A stretch of DNA of 58,394 nt from JAYZDP01 sp036337765 (GTDB taxonomy: Bacteria > Acidobacteriota > Thermoanaerobaculia > Multivoradales > Multivoraceae). This document shows, in pieces, positions 42,523 to 50,675 of this stretch; the stretch's first letter is position 1, and every line of letters begins with the position of its first letter. The translations under genes and the position numbers were made by a program. The notes under the pieces are model-generated. The model searched no databases. It was not told the origin of the DNA and saw nothing but the letters and a program-made list of their open reading frames with translations. The DNA lies in contig JAYZDP010000209.1 of the NCBI GenBank assembly GCA_036337765.1, positions 1 to 58,394 on the forward strand, given 5' to 3'.

Positions 42523-43644
42523 GTGCGTTCTTCGGGCCACTTTCGATTGGACCGCTTACTCTGCCTGCTGTTGATGGGGACTGGCGGAGCTCTCCTCGGG
42601 TGCGCAGAGCCCCTTGCGGAGACTGTCGTGGAAGCCCCGGTCGTGCCGACGATCGCCAGCCTGGAGGATCTCGACCCAGGGGTCCGCGACGCCATCTCAC
42701 GAGCGGTCGCCGAAGCTCGCGCGACACCGCCGGAGGCCGAAGTCTTCGGCGAACTGGCCACGCTGTATCACGCGCACAGGTATGTCGATCTCGCCAGAGA
42801 GTGCTACTCCATCGCCCTTCGGTTGGCACCGGACACGCCAGACTGGGCCTACTACCTAGGTCTTCTTTCCGAGGAGCGAGGCCAGCTGGACTCGGCGAAA
42901 CGCTTCTTCGTGATGGTCTTGGACCGCCTGCCGACCTATACGCCGGCTCGTTTCCGTCTCGGCAACGTACTGCTCGCAGGCGCCGACCTCGAAGGCGCGT
43001 CGCGGCAGTTCACGACGCTTCAAGCCGAGGATCCGGCCGAGCCTTGGGGCTTTCTGGGATCCGCCCGGATCGCAACGAGGAGAGGAGAGCCGGAGCAGGC
43101 GGCCCGGCTTCTCGAGGCGGCATTCGAGCTCGACCCGAGCGTCGAGCAGGTGAGATATCTGCTGGCGGCCGCGTATCGAGAGCTCGGCCGTAGCCACGAG
43201 GCGAGCGGGCTGCTGGTGGATCTGGCAGACGGCATCGGTCCGGCGAGCCCACCAGACCCGTTTCTGGATCGGATCAGGGGCGGAGTGCGTAGTCTCGGGG
43301 CTCTGGCCGCCGCGGCCAACGATGCGCTCGAGGTGGGCGATCTGGCGAGGGGCGAGGAGATCTACCTGCGAGTGCTGCGACTGGAGCCCGATCACTTCGA
43401 TGCGCTCTTCAACCTCGGCGTCCTCTACGGCCGACAGAGTCGCTACGCGGTCGCGGCCCAGCACCTGAGCCGGGCAGTCGAGTCGCGTCCAGACGACGCC
43501 AACGCCCACTTCGCGCTCGCCATTTCGCTCGGATCGCTCGACCGGTTCGACGAGGCGAGTGCGCAGCTGCGCACCGTGCTGCGGCTCGATCCCGACCACG
43601 TGGGCGCGCGCGATCTGCTGGCGCCCGACGGGGGGCCGCAGTAG
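42523..43644 (+). CDS. TPR lipoprotein, pair A
   Basis: A 373-residue lipoprotein; GTG 42523 gives a signal ending in LLGCAEP. The mature protein consists of TPR units, for example ARECYSIALRLAPDTPDWAYYLGLL, AARLLEAAFELDPSVEQVRYLLAAAY, GEEIYLRVLRLEPDHFDALFNLGVLYG and AAQHLSRAVESRPDDANAHFALA. TPRs bind peptides or partner proteins. Its position just behind the propeller gene, and its stop overlapping the start of the next propeller gene (TAGTG), mark it as a co-translated partner. Lipid anchoring places it on the inner or outer membrane facing the periplasm, or at the surface. Confidence 0.82.
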   Translation: MRSSGHFRLDRLLCLLLMGTGGALLGCAEPLAETVVEAPVVPTIASLEDLDPGVRDAISRAVAEARATPPEAEVFGELATLYHAHRYVDLARECYSIALRLAPDTPDWAYYLGLLSEERGQLDSAKRFFVMVLDRLPTYTPARFRLGNVLLAGADLEGASRQFTTLQAEDPAEPWGFLGSARIATRRGEPEQAARLLEAAFELDPSVEQVRYLLAAAYRELGRSHEASGLLVDLADGIGPASPPDPFLDRIRGGVRSLGALAAAANDALEVGDLARGEEIYLRVLRLEPDHFDALFNLGVLYGRQSRYAVAAQHLSRAVESRPDDANAHFALAISLGSLDRFDEASAQLRTVLRLDPDHVGARDLLAPDGGPQ

Positions 43645-45365
43645 TGGCTTCCGCGCGCCTGTTCCACCTGCCATGGCTGGTCGTCGCTGCACTAGCGTGC
43701 GGTGAGCGTCCTTCACCGGCGGTCAACGGTGGGGCCTCTGGGAGCACGGGCGGGGCCTTCGCCCGGCAGGTCGAGTTGGTCGACGTGACCGTCGAGTCGG
43801 GGCTCGATTTCGTTCATCTGTCCGGCTCCGAAGGCTCGTACCCAATGCCGGCGATCATGGGTGCCGGCGTCGCAGTCTTCGATGTGGAGGGTGACGGCGA
43901 TCTCGACGTCTACCTGGTCAACGGAGGAGATCGATTCCCGGCGGACGGGAGCCCCACGGCTGTCGGCAACGCTCTTTACCGTCGAGAGGCGAGCGGCCGT
44001 TTCGTGGATGCCACGAGAGAGGCGGGCCTGGGGGATCGGCGCTACGGCATGGGGACCGCGGTCGGCGATATCGACAACGACGGCGACCTCGATTTGTTCG
44101 TCAGCAACTGGGGCCGCGACTCTCTATACCGAAACCAGGGCGACGGAACGTTTCGCGACGTCACCGACCGCGCCGGGGTCGGCGATGAGCTGTGGTCCGC
44201 GTCGGCAGTGTTTTGTGAGCTCGACGGAGACGGTCTCCTCGATCTGTTCGTGACCCGCTACGTCGATTTCGATCCGTCGCGTGAGTGCGTGCTGGAGGGT
44301 GGCAGGGTCGACTATTGCGGACCGGCACAGCTGAACGGGTTGGCCGATCGGGTGTACCGCAACCTCGGCGAGGGTCGCTTCGAAGACATCTCACGGACTT
44401 CGGGCGTCGGGAGGGTGGCTGAGGCCGGTCTGGGTGTCGTTTGCTTGGACTTCGACGGCGATGGGCGCCTCGATGTGTATGTGGCGAACGATGGCGACTC
44501 GAACCAGCTCTGGATCAACCGTGGCGACGGCACCTTCGTCGATGACGCCGTTCTGGTCGGGCTCGCCAACAATCGCCACGGAGTCGCCGAAGCGGGGATG
44601 GGATTGGCGGCTGGCGACGCCGACGGCGATGGCGACATCGATCTCTTCGTCAGTCACCTCATCGAAGAGACCAACACCCTCTACGAGAATCGGGGTGTCG
44701 CGGGCTTCGATGACTCGACGGCGTCGAGCGGCCTAGGTCTGCCGAGCATCCCGTTCACGGGCTTCGGTGCTGCGTTCGGCGACCTCGACAACGACGGCGA
44801 TCTCGACCTGGTGGTAGTAAACGGTGCGATCAAACGCCGGCCCCGGTCGCTGAAAGCGGGCGACAGCGGCTTCTGGGGGTACTACGCCGAACCGAATCTC
44901 ATCTTCGAGGGGCTCGGAGGGGGGCGGTTCGCGGACGTGACTGAGCTCGGCGCCTGGTCGACGGTGGTCGAGGTCAGCCGCGGCCTGGTCGCTGCTGACT
45001 TCGATCGCGACGGCGATCTCGATCTCCTGACCACCCAGATGGAGGGTCCAGTTCGCCTGTGGCGCAACGACGATGGCAACGCGTCGGCGTGGGTCGAGGT
45101 GCGCCTTCTCGATCCCCGGGTCTCGCGAGAGGCACCGGGCAGCCGGGTCATCGCAGTGGTCGGCTCACGGCGCATGCTGAAGGTCGCGTCGCGGTCGCAG
45201 GGCTACCTGACCTCCGGCCCTGGCGGTGTCTGGTTCGGGTTGGGTGCGGCTGAGCGTGTCGAGGCTTTCGAGGTCCGCTGGCCCGATGGCTTCTCGGAGG
45301 GCTTCCCTGGCACTCCGGTTAGGCGAACCGTGACTCTCCGACGCGGGCAGGGGACGGCGTTGTGA
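43644..45365 (+). CDS. CRTAC1-like FG-GAP/ASPIC-UnbV lipoprotein, pair B
   Basis: A 573-residue lipoprotein (ALACGER lipobox) starting at GTG 43644 inside the previous stop. FG-GAP repeats carry DVEGDGDLDVYLV, DIDNDGDLDLFVS, ELDGDGLLDLFVT, DFDGDGRLDVYVA, DADGDGDIDLFVS, DLDNDGDLDLVVV and DFDRDGDLDLLTT, so about seven repeats. The C-terminal ASPIC/UnbV segment runs from GSRVIAVVGSRRML to VWFGLGAAERVEAFEVRWPDG. It resembles the pair A propeller throughout and is a tandem paralogue rather than a recent copy. The stop overlaps the start of its TPR partner (GTGATG). Confidence 0.86.
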   Translation: MASARLFHLPWLVVAALACGERPSPAVNGGASGSTGGAFARQVELVDVTVESGLDFVHLSGSEGSYPMPAIMGAGVAVFDVEGDGDLDVYLVNGGDRFPADGSPTAVGNALYRREASGRFVDATREAGLGDRRYGMGTAVGDIDNDGDLDLFVSNWGRDSLYRNQGDGTFRDVTDRAGVGDELWSASAVFCELDGDGLLDLFVTRYVDFDPSRECVLEGGRVDYCGPAQLNGLADRVYRNLGEGRFEDISRTSGVGRVAEAGLGVVCLDFDGDGRLDVYVANDGDSNQLWINRGDGTFVDDAVLVGLANNRHGVAEAGMGLAAGDADGDGDIDLFVSHLIEETNTLYENRGVAGFDDSTASSGLGLPSIPFTGFGAAFGDLDNDGDLDLVVVNGAIKRRPRSLKAGDSGFWGYYAEPNLIFEGLGGGRFADVTELGAWSTVVEVSRGLVAADFDRDGDLDLLTTQMEGPVRLWRNDDGNASAWVEVRLLDPRVSREAPGSRVIAVVGSRRMLKVASRSQGYLTSGPGGVWFGLGAAERVEAFEVRWPDGFSEGFPGTPVRRTVTLRRGQGTAL

Positions 45366-46675
45366 TGGCCGAGCGCGCTCGGTTCCCCGCCTTGGCACTC
45401 GCCGTGCTGGCAGTCGCGGCTGCACAAGCCCCCTACCCGACGCTGGGCGAAGTCGAGGAGCGTGTGCGTCAGAGGATCGACGAGGCGCATGGCCAGGTGC
45501 AGCGCGCTCCGAGCGATGCCTCAGCGTGGGGGCGCTATGGCATGGTTCTCGACGCCCATCGACTCTTGTCGGAAGCGGCCGACGCTTACCGCCAAGCGGC
45601 GCTGCTGGATCCCGACGAGATGCGTTGGAGCTACTTCCTGGCTACCCTTCTGGAGTACCAGGATCCGACGGCGGCTCTGGAGTGGTACGAGCGTGCGACG
45701 CGTCTGCGGCCGTCGTACGCGCCGGCGAAGATCCGGTACGCGCAGACCCTCGAGACAGTGGGGCGTGACGAGGATGCCGCCGCTCACTACCATGCCGCGG
45801 CCCAGCTCGACCCGTCGAACCCGCTCGCACCCTTCGGAATGGGTCGACTGGCCCTGTCGGACGATCGTGTCGAGGAGGCCCTAGGTCATCTCCAGCAGGC
45901 CTATCGTCTCGACGGCGGCACGCGGGCGATCGTGATCTCGCTGGCACGAGCCTACGCCCGCTCCGGACAGGAGACGCTCGCCCGGCAGAAGGTGGAGGAG
46001 GCGCGGGGACTCCCTGAAGCGCTGCCGCACAAGGATCCTCTGCAGGCATCGGTTTTGGACGAGGCCGTCGACTCGCACAGCTACCTCCATCGCGCCCGCA
46101 CCTATGCCGACGTCGGCGACCTGCCTCGTGCAAGGCGCGAGATCGAGGAGTTACTCGCCTTCGCCCCCGACTTCGCAGAGGCATGGCTCGTCGCCGCGGG
46201 CATCTACGATCGGCAGGGCGCTGTGGCCGAAGCTCTGCGCGCTGCGAGACGGGTCCTCGCCATCGATCCCGATCGGCAGGGCGCGCAGTCGGTAGTGGCC
46301 GGCGCCCTCGTCAAGCTGGGCCGCTTCGACGAAGGTGAGGGGGTCGCGACCCAGGTTCTCGAGGGTGAGCCCGACAACGTTCACATGCTGATGCTCGTGG
46401 CGATGAGCGCGGCGCAGCGGGGGGCCGTCGACGAGGTGATAGAGAACCTCGACCACGCCTACGCGGTGCGCAATCGCGGCAATCCGTTGGCACCGGTCAT
46501 GGCGCAGCTCTACGACGACCTCGCAGCATCTTTTGCCGACATCGGTCGGTTCGAAGAAGCGGCCGCGCGCATGAGCCAGGCCCTCGACGTGGCACAGGAG
46601 TCCGGAGCTCCAGCGCCGCAGCTGAGCGACTATCGCCAGCGCTTGACCTCGTATCGGCGTTCCGCCGGGCGCTAG
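45362..46675 (+). CDS. secreted TPR protein, pair B
   Basis: A 437-residue protein. GTG 45362 overlaps the propeller stop; ATG 45365 is equally possible. The N-terminus is a short signal (FPALALAVLAVAAAQAP). It contains eight or more TPR-like units, including ADAYRQAALLDPDEMRWSYFLA, ALEWYERATRLRPSYAPAKIRYA, AAAHYHAAAQLDPSNPLAPFGMG, and EALRAARRVLAIDPDRQGAQSVVAGAL. It parallels the TPR partner of pair A but is not a lipoprotein. Probably it binds the coupled propeller or a shared ligand. The TAG stop is followed by about 95 bases before the DUF6152 gene, with a TAGAAT promoter-like element at 46730. Confidence 0.83.
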   Translation: MMAERARFPALALAVLAVAAAQAPYPTLGEVEERVRQRIDEAHGQVQRAPSDASAWGRYGMVLDAHRLLSEAADAYRQAALLDPDEMRWSYFLATLLEYQDPTAALEWYERATRLRPSYAPAKIRYAQTLETVGRDEDAAAHYHAAAQLDPSNPLAPFGMGRLALSDDRVEEALGHLQQAYRLDGGTRAIVISLARAYARSGQETLARQKVEEARGLPEALPHKDPLQASVLDEAVDSHSYLHRARTYADVGDLPRARREIEELLAFAPDFAEAWLVAAGIYDRQGAVAEALRAARRVLAIDPDRQGAQSVVAGALVKLGRFDEGEGVATQVLEGEPDNVHMLMLVAMSAAQRGAVDEVIENLDHAYAVRNRGNPLAPVMAQLYDDLAASFADIGRFEEAAARMSQALDVAQESGAPAPQLSDYRQRLTSYRRSAGR

Positions 46676-46770
46676 TGGTCGCGAGACGCTTGGGTCCTAT
46701 GCGGCGACGTGCGCCGTCTTCTTTTGGACTAGAATTGGACTTCGCTGCCACAACTGGAGGTCAGGTTCCC

Positions 46771-47220
46771 ATGGCTCGCACTGCACGACGCTTCGTGACG
46801 ACTTTCGCGGCCATAGCGGTGCTCGTCGGAGCCCCGCTGGCGGTCAACGCCCACCATGCCTTCTCCTCGGAGTTCGATGCCAACCGGCCGTTCACGATCG
46901 AGGGCACGGTGGTCAAGGTGGAGTGGGTCAATCCCCACAGCTGGATTCACGTGGACGTCACCAAGGAAGACGGCACGACGGAATCGTGGATGATGGAGGG
47001 GGGTACGCCGAACACCCTGCTGCGCCGCGGGATAAGCCGCACGGTGCTCGCCGTCGGGTCCGAAGTGATTGTCAGGGGCTATCAGAGCAAGGACCCGGAT
47101 TGCGTTCCGAAATGTCGGGGTAGTGGCCGCGACATCACCTTCGCGAACGGGGAAAGCCTATTCATGGGCTCTTCGGGAACCGGTGCCCCGAGAGACGGTT
47201 CTGATCCGAGGGAGCGGTAG
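46771..47220 (+). CDS. secreted DUF6152 family protein
   Basis: A 149-residue protein with a strong start: GGAGG lies 14 bases before ATG 46771. The signal peptide ends GAPLAVNAHHAF, and the mature protein begins with the two His residues of DUF6152. The core is HHAFSSEFDANRPFTIEGTV, VEWVNPHSWIHVDVT, GGTPNTLLRRGISR and VGSEVIVRGYQSKD. DUF6152 is a small beta-barrel-like secreted family widespread in Acidobacteriota and Proteobacteria; the exposed N-terminal His pair invites a metal-binding hypothesis. The next two genes are its usual neighbours. Confidence 0.85.
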   Translation: MARTARRFVTTFAAIAVLVGAPLAVNAHHAFSSEFDANRPFTIEGTVVKVEWVNPHSWIHVDVTKEDGTTESWMMEGGTPNTLLRRGISRTVLAVGSEVIVRGYQSKDPDCVPKCRGSGRDITFANGESLFMGSSGTGAPRDGSDPRER

Positions 47221-47231
47221 GCGAGACTGTC

Positions 47232-48047
47232 ATGGCGAAACGAAGAGCAATCTCGACAACCGCGCTTTGCTGGCTGTTTCTTGCGTCGACCGTGCTTTGC
47301 GGCCTGGCGGCAGCTGAAGAGCCGGATCTGAACGGTCTCTGGCAGGCGGTCGGTACCGCCCATTGGAATTTGGAAGGCGGTCACGCCGAAAAGGGCCCGG
47401 CGACCATCGTGCTGGGTGCGTTGGGCGCGATTCCAGCGGGCCACAGCTACGTCGAGGGCGGCACCATTCCGTACACCGACGAGGCTCGGGCGCAGCGCGA
47501 GGAGTACAGGTCCGAGTGGAACCTCTGGGATCCGGTGGTGAAGTGCTTCATCCCGGGCTTCCCGCGCCAGACTTACATGCCGCTGCCGTTTCACATCGTG
47601 CAGTCGGAGGAGAAGATCTTCATCGCCTATGAATGGGGCAGCAACAGCCGCATCATCCACCTGGACCGACCCGGTACCCGGGGCGAGTTGCCGTCGTGGA
47701 TGGGCTACTCGGTCGGCCGCTGGGAAGGCGATACCTTGGTGGTGGAGGTGACCGACCAGATGCCGGATACGTGGCTCGACGCCACCGGAACCTGGCACAG
47801 CGATCAGCTGAAAGTGACGGAGCGCTACACGCCCATGGGGGCGAATCACATCGAGTACGAGGCCACGATCGAGGATCCTCAGGTCTTCACCCGACCCTGG
47901 ACGATCAAGATGCCGCTCTACCGGCGGATGGAGGAAGGTGCGCGCCTTCTGGAGTACAAGTGCGTGCCGTTCGCCGAAGACGCGATGTGGAGTCACCTGC
48001 GTAGGGGTGCGGATCGGACCAAGCCCGTGCTGAAAAACCTCTACTGA
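47232..48047 (+). CDS. secreted protein of unknown function, DUF6152 partner 1
   Basis: A 271-residue protein with a signal peptide (FLASTVLCGLAAAEEPD). It follows DUF6152 by 11 bases. Conserved segments include DLNGLWQAVGTAHWNLE, VVKCFIPGFPRQTYMPLPFHIVQSEEKIFIAYEW, GYSVGRWEGDTLVVEVTDQ, and LKVTERYTPMGANHIEYEATIEDP. The GRWEGDTLVV strand is the same core as in the 13.8-15.9 kb pair and the next gene, so all four share a fold. No catalytic motif is evident. The function is unknown, but the DUF6152 linkage is frequently seen in related genomes. Confidence 0.78.
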   Translation: MAKRRAISTTALCWLFLASTVLCGLAAAEEPDLNGLWQAVGTAHWNLEGGHAEKGPATIVLGALGAIPAGHSYVEGGTIPYTDEARAQREEYRSEWNLWDPVVKCFIPGFPRQTYMPLPFHIVQSEEKIFIAYEWGSNSRIIHLDRPGTRGELPSWMGYSVGRWEGDTLVVEVTDQMPDTWLDATGTWHSDQLKVTERYTPMGANHIEYEATIEDPQVFTRPWTIKMPLYRRMEEGARLLEYKCVPFAEDAMWSHLRRGADRTKPVLKNLY

Positions 48048-48060
48048 GGATGGAGAGGTC

Positions 48061-49062
48061 ATGATGAGAACCAAGACACTTCTTCTGACGATGATGGTCG
48101 TGCTGATTGCGGCCCCTGCTACCGCCGAAGTACCGATGAAGCCTTGGGGTAAGCCCAGCCTGCAAGGGAACTGGGATTTCAAGAACGCGACGCCGATGAA
48201 CCGCCCCGAGCGGTGGAAGGACAAGGAGTTCCTCACCGAGGAAGAGGTCGCCGAGTACCAGCGCGGCATCGTCGATCGGCGCGCTGCGGCCGCGGCGAAC
48301 GAGGGTGAGCTCCGCGAGGGCCTAGACGGCCAGGCGGATGTGGATGTTGGCTACAACTCGGGCTTTCTGGAGTTGGCGACCCAGCTCGATGGCAGCCTGC
48401 GCACCTCGTTGGTCGTTGATCCGCCGAACGGGCGGATGCCGGCGATGAAAGCGTCCGCCAGGGAGCGCAACAAGCCCTACGTCGACATGCAGGGCGTGTC
48501 GCCCGATGGCCCCGAAATGCGCAGCCTCACCGATCGCTGCATCATCGGCTTCAACAACAATCCGATGCGTTCCGGTGCCTACAACAACATCATGCAGGTC
48601 GTGCAGTCGGAGAGCCACGTAGCGATTCAGGTCGAGATGGTGAACGACCACCGCGTCATTCCCACGGACGGCAGCGGCAGCGTGGCGGCAACCACGAGAT
48701 TCTTCAAAGGCTTCTCCACTGGCACGTGGAAGGGTGACACCTTCGTAGTCACCACCACCAACTTCAAGCAGTTCGCCGCGCCCAGCGGCACGGGAGACAA
48801 TGTGGTCTTTACCGAGCGTTTCACGCGACTCGACGAAGACACGCTGCAGTACGAGTACACGATCGACGATCCGGAGACCTACGAAGCGCCTTTCACCGTT
48901 CGTCAGCAGTTTCGGCGCACCGACGACAACGTGTACGAGTACGCGTGCCATGAGGCCAACTACTCGCTGCCGTTGGTACTGAGGGCGGCTCGCAAGCTGG
49001 ACGAGGCTGGTGGGTCGGACGAGAACTGGATGCCGAGCTGGCACAAACGAGCTCGGCAGTAG
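48061..49062 (+). CDS. secreted protein of unknown function, DUF6152 partner 2
   Basis: A 333-residue protein with a signal peptide (LLLTMMVVLIAAPATAEVP). It begins with PSLQGNWDFKNATPMNRPE, the same layout as the 13.8-15.9 kb pair (PDLSGTYDVATLTPMQR), and continues with DVGYNSGFLELATQL, RTSLVVDPPNGRMPAM, TDRCIIGFNNNPM and YNNIMQVVQSESHVAIQVE. The core strand is GTWKGDTFVVTTTNF, and the protein ends YEYACHEANYSLPLVL. It is therefore a third, divergent member of that family. It lies 13 bases after partner 1, and its stop abuts the third CRTAC1-like gene. Confidence 0.8.
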   Translation: MMRTKTLLLTMMVVLIAAPATAEVPMKPWGKPSLQGNWDFKNATPMNRPERWKDKEFLTEEEVAEYQRGIVDRRAAAAANEGELREGLDGQADVDVGYNSGFLELATQLDGSLRTSLVVDPPNGRMPAMKASARERNKPYVDMQGVSPDGPEMRSLTDRCIIGFNNNPMRSGAYNNIMQVVQSESHVAIQVEMVNDHRVIPTDGSGSVAATTRFFKGFSTGTWKGDTFVVTTTNFKQFAAPSGTGDNVVFTERFTRLDEDTLQYEYTIDDPETYEAPFTVRQQFRRTDDNVYEYACHEANYSLPLVLRAARKLDEAGGSDENWMPSWHKRARQ

Positions 49063-49145
49063 ATCGGCGCCGAGCAGCGCTGGCGCTGACCATCCTGGTC
49101 GCCGCCAGCAGTGAAGCCGCCTCGTTCGTCGACGTCACTGACGCC

Positions 49146-50675
49146 TTGGGTATCGACTTTCGCCATTCGGCGCCGCCGACCGAAGGTCATCGGCTCGCTG
49201 AGATCATGGGGGCCGGGGTTGCGGTCTTCGATTCCGACGGCGACGGACTGCAGGACATCTTGTTCACGGGGGCCCCACCCGAGGGGCCGCGGCTCTACCG
49301 GAGGACAGCAGGCGGCACCTATCTGGCCGCGACTCGGGCCGCGGGCCTGGTGTCTGCGGGCTACGGCATGGGAGTCGCGCTCGGAGACATCGACAACGAT
49401 GGCGATCTCGACGTCTACTTCACACATGTCGGGCCGGATCAGCTCTACCGCAATGACGGCGAAGGCACCTTCAGTGACATCACCCCAGCGTCAGGCATCG
49501 TTGCCGATGGCTGGTCTTCCTCGGCGGCGTTCTGCGACGTCGATGCAGATGGCCTGCTCGATCTGTATGTCGGCAGCTACGTGCGTGCAGATTCGGACAC
49601 TCGATGCACCACCCCAGGCGGTGTGCCCGACTACTGTCCACCTAACGTATATCCCGGCGCTTCCGACCGTCTCTACCGCAACTTGGGAGGTGGAGTCTTC
49701 GAAGACATAGGCGTTTCGAGCGGAATCGCGAATACCAGCTCCAGCGCGTTGGGCGTGGTCTGCCACGACTTCAACTTAGACGACCGTGCCGACGTCTTCG
49801 TCGCCAACGATGGCGCGGCCAATCACCTCTGGATCAATCAGGGTGACGGCAGCTTTGCCGAGCGGGGCATCGAGATCGGCGTGGCCGCCAATCTCTTCGG
49901 GGAGTTCGAGGCGGGCATGGGGATCGCGCTCGCTGACCTCAACGACGATCTACGCATGGACCTCTTCTTGACCCACGTCGATCGGGAGTCCAACACGCTC
50001 TACCTGAGCGGCCCGAACGAAGTGATGCTCGACGCCACAATCCGGTCGAACCTGGGATGGATGAGCCTGCCGATGACGGGGTTCGGCACGGCCTTCTTGG
50101 ACTTCGATCTGGATGGGGATCTCGACCTGGCGATCGCCAATGGGCGGGTGCGACGCCCCACTAGGACGCTCGAGGCGGCCGCGTCGTTCGAGTCGACCTA
50201 TGGAGAGGAGAACCTGCTGCTCGCCAACGACGGCAACGGCCGATTCGAGAAGGATTGCGATGCGAATCCCTTTTGTGCGGACCGATCCGTTGGCCGAGGT
50301 TTGCTCGCGGCGGATCTGGATCGCGATGGCGATCTGGATCTGGTTGTGGCCAACGCCAACGGCCGGGCGCGGGTGTACGAGAACCGCGCGCCCAGAATGG
50401 GCAACTGGCTCGCCGTCCGTTCTCTCATCGGGGCTCGTGACGCCATCGGCGGAGTGGTGCAGCTTCAGATCGGGGAGCGCCGCCTGGTCCGGCCGATCGT
50501 GCACAGCCGCAGCTACCTGTCGAGCCGCGACGCCACGGTTCACTTCGGCATTGGCGAAGCGACACAGATAGGGGCCCTCGTGGTGCGCTGGCCCAGCGGT
50601 GATCGGGAAGCGTTCGCGGTCCCGGGCATCAACCGCCATCTAGTGCTCGTCCGCGGAGAGGGTCTGCCACCTTGA
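49146..50675 (+). CDS. CRTAC1-like FG-GAP/ASPIC-UnbV protein, pair C (start uncertain)
   Basis: At least 509 residues. FG-GAP repeats DSDGDGLQDILFT, DIDNDGDLDVYFT, DVDADGLLDLYVG, DFNLDDRADVFVA, DFDLDGDLDLAIA and DLDRDGDLDLVVA are followed by ASPIC/UnbV (IGGVVQLQIGERRLV, VHFGIGEATQIGALVVRWPSG). TTG 49146 is the first conventional start, but it lies inside the first domain. The frame stays open upstream to the previous stop and encodes ALALTILVAASSEAASFVD, a good signal peptide and the missing first strand. Translation therefore probably begins near 49062-49095 at a non-standard codon such as CTG, coupled to the upstream stop. The TGA overlaps the TTG start of the TPR partner. Confidence 0.8.
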   Translation: MGIDFRHSAPPTEGHRLAEIMGAGVAVFDSDGDGLQDILFTGAPPEGPRLYRRTAGGTYLAATRAAGLVSAGYGMGVALGDIDNDGDLDVYFTHVGPDQLYRNDGEGTFSDITPASGIVADGWSSSAAFCDVDADGLLDLYVGSYVRADSDTRCTTPGGVPDYCPPNVYPGASDRLYRNLGGGVFEDIGVSSGIANTSSSALGVVCHDFNLDDRADVFVANDGAANHLWINQGDGSFAERGIEIGVAANLFGEFEAGMGIALADLNDDLRMDLFLTHVDRESNTLYLSGPNEVMLDATIRSNLGWMSLPMTGFGTAFLDFDLDGDLDLAIANGRVRRPTRTLEAAASFESTYGEENLLLANDGNGRFEKDCDANPFCADRSVGRGLLAADLDRDGDLDLVVANANGRARVYENRAPRMGNWLAVRSLIGARDAIGGVVQLQIGERRLVRPIVHSRSYLSSRDATVHFGIGEATQIGALVVRWPSGDREAFAVPGINRHLVLVRGEGLPP

